Of a DNA stretch of 64,000 bases, positions 8,199 through 17,964 are shown piece after piece (position 1 is the first letter of the stretch; each line of letters opens with the position of its first letter). Made by a program: the position numbers and the translations under genes. The notes below the pieces were generated by a model. The model searched no databases. It saw only the letters and a list, made by a program, of their open reading frames with translations, and was not told the origin of the DNA. Source of the DNA: Enterococcus mundtii (lineage in GTDB: Bacteria; Bacillota; Bacilli; Lactobacillales; Enterococcaceae); NCBI RefSeq assembly GCF_002813755.1, contig NZ_CP018061.1, forward strand, positions 920,001-984,000, written 5' to 3'.

Positions 8199-9894
8199 AT
8201 TAAAACTAGGAACACATGGGACCGTCTATTCAGAGGCAACAAGAGAAGTTGAAGCATTTTTACGTCCACTCTGGGGAGTTGGTCCTTATCTGGTCGACGA
8301 AGATGATGCTGAATTAGCATCTGATTATCTGAAAGGAATCATTGCAGGGACTGATCCACAGAGTGATGAGTATTGGGGGACAGTAACAGACTATGATCAG
8401 TTGATTGTCGAGATGGCTTCAATAAGTACGACGCTCCTTTTGAATCCTGAAAAAATCTGGGGACGTTTAACTTCGAGGGAACAGACGAACCTGGCAGAGT
8501 GGTTATTCACAGTGAATTCGTGTAAAATCCCTAAAAATAATTGGTATTTTTTCCGTATATTGGTGAATATCGCATTGAAAAAATGTGGCAAATCCTACTC
8601 ACAGCAACAAATCGATCAAGATTTTGAAGTGATCGAGCATTTTTACAATGACAATGGTTGGTATTTTGATGGGGCAGATACGCAATATGATTACTACGTC
8701 TCATTTGCAATCCACTATTACAGCTTAGTATATGCCCATTTTATGGCAGAGGAAGATCCAGTCCGCACAAAACGGATCAAAGAGCGGGCCGTTCTTTTTG
8801 CTCAAACATTTAAATATTGGTTTGATGCGAATGGCGAAGCATTACCTTTTGGACGTAGCTTGACATACCGCTTTGCCCAAGCGAGCTTTTTCAGTGCCTT
8901 GGTGTTCGCGGATGTGGAAGCACTCCCTTGGGGTGAAATCAAAGGATTGCTTAGTCGTCATTTAGAAAACTGGATGGATAAAGAGATTTTCTCGACAGAT
9001 GGGCTTCTAACTGTTGGATATCATTATCAAAATCTAGTGTTTGGGGAAGGGTATAACGGACCGGGTTCTCCCTATTGGGCAATGAAGAGTTTTCTCTTAT
9101 TAGCTGTACCTGATGATCATCCGTATTGGCAAGCAGAAATATGTCCACTACAAATTGAAGAAAAGACACTAGCAATGCCGGAAAGTAAAAATTTTTACCA
9201 ATATAATCAGTCATTAACGCATCTTCAAGCTTTCCCAGCTGGGCAGTTTGTCAATCAGCAAAGCTTCCCACATGCCAAATATAGTAAATTCGTCTATTCG
9301 ACACGCTTCGGTTTCAGTGTCCCAAAATCTGATTATTGGTATTACGAAGGTGCCTACGACAGTACGTTAGCTTTGGCAAAAGATGGTCATTATTTCCGTC
9401 CGAAAGGGTTAGACCTAGATTTTTCTGTTCTACCTGATCGTATCATCCATGAATGGTCTCCGTGGGAAGACGTCAAAATCCATTCCACGATCGTTCCACT
9501 GGAAAACTGTCACGTCAGAGTCCATGAAATTGAAACAACAGATGCTATACATGCGTATGACGGAGGTTTTAGTGTCCCTCTCGAACAGACTTTGCCAAAA
9601 GCAGAGGCGTTAAGTATCGAAGCAAAAACAAGTATCGGAATTTCAAAGATCGAGGGCATCATCGGGTATGAAAAAGCGGATGTTGTGCGAACGGAACCAA
9701 ATACGAATCTCTTTTACCCACGTACGATGTTACCTTTTGTCTCAGCTGAGATCTCCTCAGGCAAACACTTGCTTGTGTCCCTTGTTTCAGGGACTTTACC
9801 TGATGAAACAGTGATCCAGCCAGTTATTGAGCAAAAAGGACAAAAATTACTGATCCAACAAAAGAATCAAACGATCGAACTAACGATTAGATAA
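8107..9894 (+). CDS. DUF2264 family protein
   Basis: The 595-residue protein matches the DUF2264 family (PF10022) throughout: PLWGVGPYL near the start, a helical toroid-like region with YFDGADTQYDYYVSFAIHYY, RSLTYRFAQASFFSALVFAD and FGEGYNGPGSPYWAMKSF, then a beta-rich C-terminus. The fold is related to alpha/alpha-toroid lyases and hydrolases, and family members sit in polysaccharide utilisation loci, but I know of no proven reaction. The chosen ATG has AAAGGAAG six bases upstream; a TTG at 8089 lacks an RBS. There is no signal peptide, so it is cytoplasmic. The start lies inside the lipoprotein gene. Confidence 0.85.
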   Translation: MQQFRTKKQWQENFRQLMAPLRPYYKNQPGKLKLGTHGTVYSEATREVEAFLRPLWGVGPYLVDEDDAELASDYLKGIIAGTDPQSDEYWGTVTDYDQLIVEMASISTTLLLNPEKIWGRLTSREQTNLAEWLFTVNSCKIPKNNWYFFRILVNIALKKCGKSYSQQQIDQDFEVIEHFYNDNGWYFDGADTQYDYYVSFAIHYYSLVYAHFMAEEDPVRTKRIKERAVLFAQTFKYWFDANGEALPFGRSLTYRFAQASFFSALVFADVEALPWGEIKGLLSRHLENWMDKEIFSTDGLLTVGYHYQNLVFGEGYNGPGSPYWAMKSFLLLAVPDDHPYWQAEICPLQIEEKTLAMPESKNFYQYNQSLTHLQAFPAGQFVNQQSFPHAKYSKFVYSTRFGFSVPKSDYWYYEGAYDSTLALAKDGHYFRPKGLDLDFSVLPDRIIHEWSPWEDVKIHSTIVPLENCHVRVHEIETTDAIHAYDGGFSVPLEQTLPKAEALSIEAKTSIGISKIEGIIGYEKADVVRTEPNTNLFYPRTMLPFVSAEISSGKHLLVSLVSGTLPDETVIQPVIEQKGQKLLIQQKNQTIELTIR

Positions 9895-9905
9895 TGGAGG
9901 TAGGA

Positions 9906-11039
9906 ATGACACAATTTGATTGGTTGACACATGAAATTGATTTTGTAACTAATAAAGTCAAAAAAAATCTGACACTTTTTCAAGATACCGTACCACCTGC
10001 TGCGAGCGTAGACCTTGTCTACGTTCCAGAGGAAAACACGGATTGGACAGCTAGTTTTTGGATAGGGATGCTCTTCCTAGTAAAAGAACTGACGAATGAC
10101 CAAGCGGTTGATGCAACGATCGAAAAACAATTGGCATCTTTTCGCCAACGCCTTGAAAATGACATTGCGCTTGAAACACATGATATCGGTTTTTTGTACA
10201 CACTCTCAGCAGTAGCTGATTATCAAGTGAACCGGCGGGAATCTTCAAAAGAATTAGCAATTCAAGCAGCGGATCGGCTGATGAAGCGTTATGACGATAA
10301 TACACAGATCATTCAAGCTTGGGGAGATTTAGAGGATGAGCACCAACGTGGGCGTATGATCATCGATTGTTTGATGAACTTACCACTTCTGTATTTTGCA
10401 TCTAATATGACGGGAGAGAGTAGTTATAAAGAAGCTGCCTATGCCCATGCCAAACAAACACAACGTTACATCGTTCGTGATAATTTTACGACATACCATA
10501 CGTATTATTTTGATCCGAAAACTGGCAAAGCAATCGGTGGTAAGACACAACAAGGGTTTTCAGATGATTCTTGTTGGGCGCGTGGGCAAGCATGGGGAAT
10601 CTATGGTTTTACACTGAGTTATAATCATACAGGTGATTACACGTTTTTAGAAACAGCCAAAAAACTAGCTGACTATTTCATCGACTGCTTACCAGAAGAC
10701 ACTATCTGTTATTGGGATTTAGTATTTCATGATGGCAGTGGAGAAGAAAGAGACACGTCCGCTGCGGCAATCGCGGTGTGTGGTTTATTGGAACTGGCGA
10801 AGCAACTGCCATTAAGCGATCCGAAAAAAGAATATTATCAAACTGTTGCTATTACAATTATGAAAACGTTATTAAAGCGTTATACAAGTGTGGATTCGCC
10901 ACAATCAAATGGCTTATTGCTTGAAGGTGTTTATGACAAAAAATCAAATAAAGGAGTGAAGGAGTGCATGATCTGGGGGGATTACTACTATGTAGAAGCC
11001 CTGATAAGACTGAAAAAAGTTTGGTACAGTTACTGGTAA
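9906..11039 (+). CDS. GH88-family unsaturated glucuronyl hydrolase
   Basis: The 377-residue protein has the length of unsaturated glucuronyl hydrolase. Both acidic residues of the family are visible: Asp93 in THDIGFLY and Asp154 in MIIDCLMNLP. Downstream is the conserved SCWARGQAWGIYGF. These cytoplasmic enzymes hydrate and release the 4,5-unsaturated uronic acid left by polysaccharide lyases, so it should act after the lyase at 4651-6324. The start ATG has GGAGG five bases upstream; the ATG at 9894, overlapping the previous stop, has no RBS. The chain length and motifs favour GH88 over GH105. Confidence 0.88.
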   Translation: MTQFDWLTHEIDFVTNKVKKNLTLFQDTVPPAASVDLVYVPEENTDWTASFWIGMLFLVKELTNDQAVDATIEKQLASFRQRLENDIALETHDIGFLYTLSAVADYQVNRRESSKELAIQAADRLMKRYDDNTQIIQAWGDLEDEHQRGRMIIDCLMNLPLLYFASNMTGESSYKEAAYAHAKQTQRYIVRDNFTTYHTYYFDPKTGKAIGGKTQQGFSDDSCWARGQAWGIYGFTLSYNHTGDYTFLETAKKLADYFIDCLPEDTICYWDLVFHDGSGEERDTSAAAIAVCGLLELAKQLPLSDPKKEYYQTVAITIMKTLLKRYTSVDSPQSNGLLLEGVYDKKSNKGVKECMIWGDYYYVEALIRLKKVWYSYW

Positions 11040-11074
11040 AAAACTAAGATGAAAGAAATGGAGGGAATTGGAAT

Positions 11075-12340
11075 ATGAAGTTTTGGAAAAAAAGTTTAGT
11101 TGCTGGATTACTTGTTAGTGGAGGGCTATGGTTGGGGGCCTGCGGAAATGAAAACCAAGCACAAGATCAAACGGATGGAATGGTGTTGACGGTCAGTACG
11201 TGGAATTATGATACTACGCCAGAATTTGACAAACTTTTTCGGGCATTTGAAAAGGAAAATCCAGGGGTAACGGTGAAACCAGTCGATATTGCTTCAGATG
11301 ATTATGATACGAAATTGACCACGATGTTAGCCAGCGGAGATTCGACAGATGTGTTGACGATGAAAAATCTCTTGTCTTATTCAAACTATGCATTAAGAGA
11401 TCAATTAGTCGATCTATCTTCGCACATCAAAGATTTAGACACAGACCCTGCCATGGAAAGCTACGAGATGTATGATATTGATGGAAAAACCTATGCGCAA
11501 CCGTATCGTACAGACTTTTGGGTGCTTTATTATAATAAAAAGTTATTTGATGAGGCAGGATTGCCTTATCCAGATAATCTGACTTGGGAAGAATACGAAG
11601 AATTAGCGAAAGAACTTTCAAAACCAGAAGAGCAAGTATACGGTGCATACCAACATACGTGGCGTTCGACTGTTCAAGCGATTGCTGCTGCGCAAAATAA
11701 TAAAAATCTGGTGGAGCCAGATTATGGATTTTTAGGTGAGTACTATGACCGTGTATTGCGGATGCAAGAAGACCAAGCACAGATGGATTTTGGTACGGCC
11801 AAGTCGACGAATGTGACCTATCAATCTCAATTTGAAAACTCCAAGGCAGCCATGATGTATATGGGCTCTTGGTACATGGGCGCTTTGTTGACTAATATCG
11901 ATGCTGGAACAACAGATGTGGAGTGGGGGATTTCTCAAATGCCACAAAATGAAAAAGGAAAGGAAATCCAAACATTTGGGTCACCAACAGCCTTTGCGAT
12001 CAATAAGAACTCGAAAGAACAAGAACTAGCGCAAAAATTCCTTGATTTTTGTTCGGGTGAAGCGGGAGCAAAAGTATTAGCAGAAGTAGGTGTAGTACCT
12101 TCTTATCGCACAGATGCGATCAATGAGTTGTACTTTAGCCGTAAGGGAATGCCAAATGACGAAGTCTCACAAACAGCTTTCAATCCGGAGAAGATCGCTA
12201 TTGAGTTTCCAGTGGATGAAAACGGACCAGCTATCGATAAGATTTTACAAGAAGAACATGAACTGATTTTAGTAGGAGACGAAACACCAAAAGAAGCAAT
12301 TGGTAATATGGAAAAACGAGTAAAACAAGAAAGTGAATAA
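11075..12340 (+). CDS. ABC transporter sugar-binding lipoprotein
   Basis: The 421-residue protein carries a lipoprotein signal with the lipobox LGAC (Cys23) and an extracellular solute-binding family 1 domain (about 35-420), including STWNYDTTPEFDKLFRAFE, YAQPYRTDFWVLYYNKKLFDEAGLPYP and a closing helical part. It delivers oligosaccharides to the permease pair encoded next. Family and neighbours point to an unsaturated uronyl oligosaccharide. The gap of 219 bases to the permeases is long and structured, which may let this gene be expressed more strongly than they are. Confidence 0.9.
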   Translation: MKFWKKSLVAGLLVSGGLWLGACGNENQAQDQTDGMVLTVSTWNYDTTPEFDKLFRAFEKENPGVTVKPVDIASDDYDTKLTTMLASGDSTDVLTMKNLLSYSNYALRDQLVDLSSHIKDLDTDPAMESYEMYDIDGKTYAQPYRTDFWVLYYNKKLFDEAGLPYPDNLTWEEYEELAKELSKPEEQVYGAYQHTWRSTVQAIAAAQNNKNLVEPDYGFLGEYYDRVLRMQEDQAQMDFGTAKSTNVTYQSQFENSKAAMMYMGSWYMGALLTNIDAGTTDVEWGISQMPQNEKGKEIQTFGSPTAFAINKNSKEQELAQKFLDFCSGEAGAKVLAEVGVVPSYRTDAINELYFSRKGMPNDEVSQTAFNPEKIAIEFPVDENGPAIDKILQEEHELILVGDETPKEAIGNMEKRVKQESE

Positions 12341-12559
12341 AAAGGTGTGTGGCAATTTTGTCTTGAAGGTGTAAGATTTCTTTCATTTTCATATCAAATA
12401 AATAAGGGGGATAAATGATTTTCCTCCGCTATCTTGTCAACTATATGCTGAAGTAGCTTTCTCTGCGCCTTCAGTGTATAGCTAACAGGAATACCTGTTA
12501 TTGCCTTTAATGAAAGGGGGAGCGTTAAAAGAACCAATTGGTTTTTTTGACATCAAGCT
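12341..12559 (+). other. Structured intercistronic region between binding protein and permeases
   Basis: It holds a hairpin TATATGCTGAAG / CTTCAGTGTATA (12 pairs, two G-U), a second AACAGG-AATA-CCTGTT, and a third AAAAGAACC-AATT-GGTTTTTTT just before the permease start. A 13-codon ORF follows AAGGGGGATAA. The permease ATG has no Shine-Dalgarno at normal distance; the best candidate, AAAGGGGGAG, is about 36 bases upstream, before the third hairpin. A role in differential expression or attenuation is inferred. Confidence 0.5.
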
Positions 12560-13456
12560 ATGGAAGTAACGAAGTCAGCTTCACGTAAACTAAAACGTAA
12601 AAATACGTTGATTGCTTGGTCATTTATTGCGCCAAATTTTATTGGATTTTTGATTTTTACTTTAGTACCTGTTGTTTTTTCATTGATTTTAGCCTTTATG
12701 AAATGGGATTCCTTTAGTACACCCGAATTTGTTGGTCTGCAAAATTTCACTCGCATGTTATCGGATGATACATTTTGGATCTCTCTTAAAAACACCTTTT
12801 TGTATACGATCGGTGTGGTTCCGTTGACATTGATATGTTCATTGGGCTTGGCCATTTTATTGAATCAGAAAATCAAAGGAGTCAAATTTTTTCGGACAGC
12901 TTTTTTCTTTCCGTATGTCACATCATTAGTAGCAATCGCAGTGGTGTGGAGTATGTTGTTCCATCCTACTATGGGACCGATCAACCAGTTTTTACGTGTG
13001 GTTATCGAAAATCCCCCTGGTTGGTTGTCTAGTTCAGATTGGGCATTGACAGCGATCATTATCGTTAGTGTCTGGCGAGGAATGGGATACTACATGATTT
13101 TATACTTAGCTGGCTTACAAGGGATCTCGAAAGAATTGTACGAAGCAGCTGCAATGGATGGTGCGAATAAATGGAAACAATTCATCCACATCACCGTGCC
13201 TGCATTGCGCCCAACAACCTTTTTTGTGACGATCATGTTGGTTATCAATTGCTTCAAGATTTTTGACCTTGTTCAAGTGATGACTGATGGAGGACCGGGG
13301 CGTGCGACCAATGTGTTAGTTTATCAAGTTTATAGTGAAGCGTTCGTAAAATTCAATTTCGGCTATGCTTCCGCGATTGCTATGGTCTTGTTTGTCATCG
13401 TCCTTGTGATTACAGTCATCCAGTTTAAATGGAATCAGATCCGAGAGAAAGTGTAA
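12560..13456 (+). CDS. ABC sugar transporter permease (MalF/UgpA type)
   Basis: A 298-residue integral membrane protein with about six membrane segments and the permease EAA loop (LYEAAAMDGANKWKQFIHIT near 190-210), which contacts the ATPase. It forms a heterodimer with the next gene product, 13 bases downstream. No ATPase gene is present in the locus, so a shared MsmK/MsmX-type ATPase encoded elsewhere probably powers it. An in-frame stop at 12548 fixes the start near ATG 12560. Confidence 0.92.
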   Translation: MEVTKSASRKLKRKNTLIAWSFIAPNFIGFLIFTLVPVVFSLILAFMKWDSFSTPEFVGLQNFTRMLSDDTFWISLKNTFLYTIGVVPLTLICSLGLAILLNQKIKGVKFFRTAFFFPYVTSLVAIAVVWSMLFHPTMGPINQFLRVVIENPPGWLSSSDWALTAIIIVSVWRGMGYYMILYLAGLQGISKELYEAAAMDGANKWKQFIHITVPALRPTTFFVTIMLVINCFKIFDLVQVMTDGGPGRATNVLVYQVYSEAFVKFNFGYASAIAMVLFVIVLVITVIQFKWNQIREKV

Positions 13457-13469
13457 AGGAGGAGAACGG

Positions 13470-14306
13470 ATGAATAATCGATCAGAAAAAAAATCATTTC
13501 ATAAAATTTTAGTATTTACGTTACTTCTAATTTTTTCACTGCTCACTTTGATCCCTTTTATCTGGATGATCTCTGCGTCATTCAAAGCGAACAATGATGT
13601 CTTTTCGGTTCCGATCCAATGGATACCTAAAACCTGGCATCCAGAAAACTATTCGGTCATTTGGACACGCATTCCATTATTGACCTTTTTCAAAAATACA
13701 GCCATTTTAAGTATCGTGATCACGTTGATCCAGTTATTTACATCAAGTTTTGCTGCTTATGGTTTCTCTAAAATGCATTTTAAAGGAAGAAACCTCCTTT
13801 TTCTTGCATATATTGGTACGATCGCTGTTCCATGGCAATCCTATATGATCCCACAATTTATCATGATGCGGCAATTAGGATTATCTGATACGTTACTTTC
13901 TTTGATTTTGTTACAAGCATTTAGTGCATTTGGCGTATTTTTATTGAAACAATACTATAGTAGTATTCCCGATTCACTTTGTGAAAGTGCAAGAATTGAT
14001 GGATTATCCGAATGGGGCATCTATCGCAGGATCATCTTACCATTGACTAAACCAGCTTTGGCTAGTTTGACGATCATCACTTTTGTCAATACATGGAATG
14101 ACTACATGGGACCATTCATTTATCTGTCATCTACAGAAAACAAAACGATCCAATTAGGATTGAAAATGTTCGTTGGCTTGTACGATACGGAATATGCCTT
14201 GATCATGGCAGCGTCTGTGTTGTCTGTTTTACCAGTTGCGATTGTCTTTTTAGCCATGCAAAAATATTTTGTTGAAGGTATTGCTTCTTCTGGGGTCAAA
14301 GGATAG
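13470..14306 (+). CDS. ABC sugar transporter permease (MalG/UgpE type)
   Basis: A 278-residue protein with six predicted membrane segments and the EAA motif (LCESARIDGLSEWGIYRRII, about 170-190). The N-terminal LTLIPFIWMISASFK is typical of the MalG side of sugar importers. The RBS AAAGGAGGAG precedes the ATG. It pairs with the permease encoded upstream. Confidence 0.92.
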   Translation: MNNRSEKKSFHKILVFTLLLIFSLLTLIPFIWMISASFKANNDVFSVPIQWIPKTWHPENYSVIWTRIPLLTFFKNTAILSIVITLIQLFTSSFAAYGFSKMHFKGRNLLFLAYIGTIAVPWQSYMIPQFIMMRQLGLSDTLLSLILLQAFSAFGVFLLKQYYSSIPDSLCESARIDGLSEWGIYRRIILPLTKPALASLTIITFVNTWNDYMGPFIYLSSTENKTIQLGLKMFVGLYDTEYALIMAASVLSVLPVAIVFLAMQKYFVEGIASSGVKG

Positions 14307-14318
14307 AAAGGAAAGACT

Positions 14319-14987
14319 ATGTTTAAAAAGCAAACATTTGAAACGAATGTTTACATGAAGCTGTTTCGTTTAGCATATAGTTTTCTGGCGGGCAATCTAT
14401 GCTTATTACTGGTGAATCTCCCATTTTTTTTAGTCGTAGTAACTACTGCGATCGATATCAGGAATAGCCTCATTTTCTTAGGAAGTCTGTTTTTTTTCTT
14501 ACCTGCCGCCATGACAATTTTTGCCTGGTTTGTTGAGGGAATCCAAGAAAACGAAGTTCCAGTCAAAACTTTTTTTCAATTGTATCGCCGGGCATGGAAA
14601 AAAAGTATGTACTTAGGTGGTCCAGGATATCTTGTAATCGTGATCTCTTTTGTCGATATCCTGTTTTTCATGCACCAACCAATCGGAAAATGGCTCATTC
14701 CTTTCTTTTTCTTATTGATCATCTTAGCTATTAGTCTGATCGCGAATAACTTTTATCTCCAAGTAAGAAATCCAGAAATCTCCATACGAAAAATCTACCA
14801 CGTCTCTTTCTATTATGTATTGAAAAAGTGGTACATTAGTTTATTGAATACTATTTTGGTGTTTCTTTTGCTGATCGTGATGGTCGTTAAGCCCCAATTT
14901 GGTTTCTTACTCACTCCCTGTTTATTTCTAGGCTTGATTTATTTGAACTGTAAGCAGACCTATCGACATTTAAGTCAAAATCAGTAG
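14319..14987 (+). CDS. YesL family (DUF624) membrane protein
   Basis: The 222-residue protein has about five hydrophobic segments and the YesL/DUF624 signature (YMKLFRLAYSFLAGNLCLLL near the start, ALWRA-like YRRAWKKSMYLG in the middle). The name-giving yesL of Bacillus subtilis opens the rhamnogalacturonan cluster beside yesO-P-Q, and homologues recur in ABC-type pectin or uronide loci. Its function is unknown. It is the last gene of this operon and starts 12 bases after the permease. Confidence 0.82.
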   Translation: MFKKQTFETNVYMKLFRLAYSFLAGNLCLLLVNLPFFLVVVTTAIDIRNSLIFLGSLFFFLPAAMTIFAWFVEGIQENEVPVKTFFQLYRRAWKKSMYLGGPGYLVIVISFVDILFFMHQPIGKWLIPFFFLLIILAISLIANNFYLQVRNPEISIRKIYHVSFYYVLKKWYISLLNTILVFLLLIVMVVKPQFGFLLTPCLFLGLIYLNCKQTYRHLSQNQ

Positions 14988-15019
14988 ACGCTAAAGAATA
15001 AAAAATTTGAAAAACAACC

Positions 15020-15060
15020 AGCCCCCAAAAGTGAGACCAAAAATCTAACTTTTGGGGGCT
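15020..15060. terminator. Terminator between YesL and MFS genes
   Basis: A 13-bp perfect stem AGCCCCCAAAAGT / ACTTTTGGGGGCT lies between two convergent genes and probably serves both. Confidence 0.8.
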
Positions 15061-15063
15061 AAT

Positions 15064-15095
15064 CATTTTGAATAATATTCATTTTGAATAATATT
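15064..15095. repeat. Tandem 16-bp direct repeat
   Basis: CATTTTGAATAATATT is present twice head to tail (15064 and 15080), directly after the terminator. No function is suggested. Confidence 0.8.
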
Positions 15096-15139
15096 CATTG
15101 ATCAGTGCCACGAAGATATAGGGGAAAGTTCAATAGATA

Positions 15140-16360
15140 CTAGAATCGAAAGCTTTTTCCAACCAATAGCCATAGGACAAGTGGTATCAGGAACAGCCCG
15201 CTTGCAGTCATGATCCAATCAATTGAGATGACATCTGCTAATGGACCTAAAATCAACATCGTAGCCGGTGAAGCAATACTGATTGCCATTGTTACTAAAC
15301 TCATGACACGCCCCATATGGGCATGATCGGTTTTTGCTTGGAAGAATGAAACCATAGCAGTTCGTGAGATGGGCACAACAAAACCAATTGCTACCATCAT
15401 GGCGAAATACAGCCAGAAATTTGATGTCAGACCTAACAAAATAAAAGGAAGAATCAATAATGAATAGCCTAAAGCAATCGTTTTGATTTTATTTTTGAAA
15501 CCTCCCCAAGTACTCATCACAGATCCTCCAACTAACATCCCAGCAGCAAAACCAATCTCAATGGCTGATAGCTGCCATAGTCCGTCATGAAAATTACGAG
15601 TGATTTGTAAAGGCGCTAAATTTGCAGCAGGTGTAGAAAATATACTGCCCATAAAACCAACAAGGATCAGTGCGAGCAGGATTTTATGAGTACGGAGGTA
15701 TTTGATACCTGAGTTTATTTCGGATAACACGTTTATTTTATTTGTTTCTTGAGATTTCATTGGGGAAACTGTTACTCGAAAAAACAGCATAGTCACACCG
15801 ATAACCGCTGTCACAAAGTCGATCATCAATATCATCTCTAAAGGTAAAACTGTCAGTAATGTTGCTGCTAATGCAGGACTTGCAAGCATCATCACAGCTT
15901 GGATCGTTTGATCAATGCCGTTGATCCGTACTAAGTGCTTTTCTTTGGCAATTTGTGGAATGAGCGAAGAGACAGCAGGCGTTTGAAATCCTTGACCTAC
16001 AGAGCGAATGAATATCAGTCCCAATAATAAGAAAAGATTATGCTCCATTTCTTTGTTTATCATCAATAAAATCGCCATGAACAAAGAAGCAAGTGCAACG
16101 CAGCTATCAGATAAAATAGCGATTTTTTTTCGGTCGTAATGATCAGCAAGTGCTCCTGCAAAAGGCATGACCAGCACCATTGGTAAGATGCCAATAGCGT
16201 TCATCAAACCAACCATCGTTCCTGATTGGGTTGATAATGTGACATGCCAAATAATAGCATACTGTACCAACATCGTTCCGATCATTGAGATGGCTTGCGA
16301 TGTTAGTAAGTATGCTATGTTCGTTTTCCAATTCTTTTCATCATAAATAATTTTTGACAT
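15140..16360 (-). CDS. MFS drug-efflux transporter (Mef-like)
   Basis: The 406-residue protein has twelve predicted membrane segments and the MFS loop 2-3 motif GALADHYDRKK. Overall it resembles the Mef / MFS_3 branch of exporters, including macrolide pumps. The chosen ATG has AAAGGGAGAG seven bases upstream. An in-frame ATG ten codons earlier (16390) lies in a leader that holds a small hairpin (AAACCCTTTTGGG), so a leader peptide is conceivable. The substrate is unknown. The gene stands alone. Confidence 0.85.
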   Translation of the reverse strand: MSKIIYDEKNWKTNIAYLLTSQAISMIGTMLVQYAIIWHVTLSTQSGTMVGLMNAIGILPMVLVMPFAGALADHYDRKKIAILSDSCVALASLFMAILLMINKEMEHNLFLLLGLIFIRSVGQGFQTPAVSSLIPQIAKEKHLVRINGIDQTIQAVMMLASPALAATLLTVLPLEMILMIDFVTAVIGVTMLFFRVTVSPMKSQETNKINVLSEINSGIKYLRTHKILLALILVGFMGSIFSTPAANLAPLQITRNFHDGLWQLSAIEIGFAAGMLVGGSVMSTWGGFKNKIKTIALGYSLLILPFILLGLTSNFWLYFAMMVAIGFVVPISRTAMVSFFQAKTDHAHMGRVMSLVTMAISIASPATMLILGPLADVISIDWIMTASGLFLIPLVLWLLVGKSFRF

Positions 16361-16390
16361 TTGTATTCTCTCCCTTTTGATATAAATCAT

Positions 16391-16824
16391 GTGCTTAACA
16401 ATTTATATGCCCAAAAGGGTTTTTCGGAGAATGTGTCCTAATTGCTGTCACGAATTTATCATATCTAAAAAAATTTGTAAAGAACAAATAGGAGGGAAGT
16501 ACTCATGCAAACGATTATGATACTAAAAAGATCTTTTATTAGGAATGTAATAAATAACAATGTAAAAATGATAGGATGAGTTGCGTAATAAATTGATCTA
16601 AGAGATAGTAGTGAAATTGAATCCTTAAATATAAAGATGAATCAACCGCATTGATTTTGGATTTTCCAAAAATGAGCAACTATTAAATAACGATTTATTT
16701 TGATGGAGAAGTAGCTGATAAATTGTTTAGAGGATGTTTCTCAGTTTTTCGTTTTTTGATTGTCTTTGACGTATCTATTAAATAGAGAAGCGAAACTTTA
16801 TTTTTGAAAGGAAAAGAGGGAGAG
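16391..16824. other. Intergenic region, MFS leader and front of toxin island
   Basis: The left part is the 5' leader of the MFS gene (minus strand). The remaining ~350 bp is AT-rich with no supported ORF and must contain the promoter of the immunity/toxin array. I could not assign convincing -35/-10 boxes. Confidence 0.5.
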
Positions 16825-17228
16825 ATGAGAAAACGAACAAACAACTTTTAATGGGTATAGTAGTGCTGATCAGTTTGGTAATGATTGGAATCGGCGGGAA
16901 AGTATACATGGATAACAGGGAAGAAAGAAAAGCGCAAGAATTGTTAGCAGTCGAGAAGCAATCGGTCCAAGTATTAAAAAATACATTTGCGGATATTGCA
17001 GAAGTTAAATTTGAACGTTCTGCTAAAAATGAAATGACAGGTTCATACACCCTATTTGTAACAATCAAAAATAAAAAAGGGGAACGTGACTCATTTTCTT
17101 TTTCTTTTTGGAAAGAGAGAAATGAAATTGGTTCATATATTATCAATAATGTAAATGTTCAAAAAGAAGGGATCACAAAAGAACCGATCCATATCGTATT
17201 CTCAAATAATATGGAGGGTAAACTATGA
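16825..17228 (+). pseudogene. Immunity-like membrane protein, unit 1 (frameshifted)
   Basis: The original start is ATG 16825 behind AGAGGGAGAG. Compared with the sister copies, four bases are missing after CGAA (about 16838), so that frame stops within nine codons. The rest is open from an internal ATG (16851) without an RBS: a hydrophobic anchor, the block DNREERKAQELLAVEKQ and a C-terminal domain ending FSNNMEGKL. By its C-terminal half it belongs to the same class as unit 6 (FERSAKNEMTG, SFSFWKERNEIGSYI). The stop overlaps the next toxin fragment by four bases (ATGA). Confidence 0.7.
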
Positions 17229-17479
17229 CATTTAGTGATAAAGAATATCAAGAATTTAGTGATAAAGTATATCGGTTAGATCAAAATGATGATAAGAAAT
17301 ATGATTCAGATATGACAGAGGGAACTATTTTTAAAATAGATAAAAAATATAAAATTTTAAAGATTCAAGAGAACTTTGGTTCAGATGGCATGCAAGCTAT
17401 GGCAGTCGCTCCGTTGGATGAAAAAGGGAACGTTGATACTTCCCGAGTAGTGATTTGTTATGCACGAACAAATATATAA
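17225..17479 (+). pseudogene. Truncated lipase-toxin head, unit 1
   Basis: 84 codons match residues 1-83 of the complete toxin at 20490-21737, notably DGMQAMAVAPLDEKGNVDTS. The reading frame then stops (TNI) where the complete gene reads TNTSDFKDIETD. The DNA carries on as the toxin sequence for a few bases (AAGGATATAGAAA) and runs straight into the start of the next immunity gene. The lipase motif is absent, so this is a remnant or a short head peptide. Confidence 0.75.
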
Positions 17480-17498
17480 GATATTAAGGATATAGAAA

Positions 17499-17906
17499 AT
17501 GAATAAACGAATGAAAAGACAAATGTTAATAGGCATCACAGTAATAATTAGTTTGGTAATGATTGGAATCGGCGGGAAAGTATACATCGATAAGAGAGAA
17601 GAAAGAAAAGCACAAGAATTATTAATGGCAGAAAAAGAATCGGTCCAAGCTTTGAAAAATACATTTGCGGATATTGTAGAAGTGAAAATTGAGGATACAG
17701 CTTATAACAATATGACAGGTTCATATAGAATGTTTCTTACTATGAAGAATATTAAAGACCAATCAGTTTATTTTTCGTATGGATTTGGAAAACATAGTCA
17801 AGAAATTGGTGATTATGGAATTATAGATAGCCATATACAAATTGAAGGGGTAACTAATACCAAAGTAAAAGTAACTTATTCCAACGGGGAGGAGGAAGAT
17901 GTTTGA
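17499..17906 (+). CDS. Immunity-like membrane-anchored protein, unit 2
   Basis: The 135-residue protein has a basic start (MNKRMKRQ), one membrane anchor (about 9-28), a conserved stalk KREERKAQELL..EKESVQALKN and a small alpha/beta C-terminal domain with NMTGSYRMFLTMKN and a closing YSNGEEEDV. Size and layout resemble small exported families such as DUF1310/DUF1433, which I cannot confirm. It should face the outside of the membrane, as expected for protection against a secreted membrane-active lipase. It belongs to the Y-type subclass (SVYFSYGFGKHS). No toxin head follows this copy. Confidence 0.65.
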   Translation: MNKRMKRQMLIGITVIISLVMIGIGGKVYIDKREERKAQELLMAEKESVQALKNTFADIVEVKIEDTAYNNMTGSYRMFLTMKNIKDQSVYFSYGFGKHSQEIGDYGIIDSHIQIEGVTNTKVKVTYSNGEEEDV

Positions 17907-17964
17907 ATCTAGTGAAATAGGCAGATTGGTGTATTAACGATATCGATAAGAAGCGAGAGGGATT

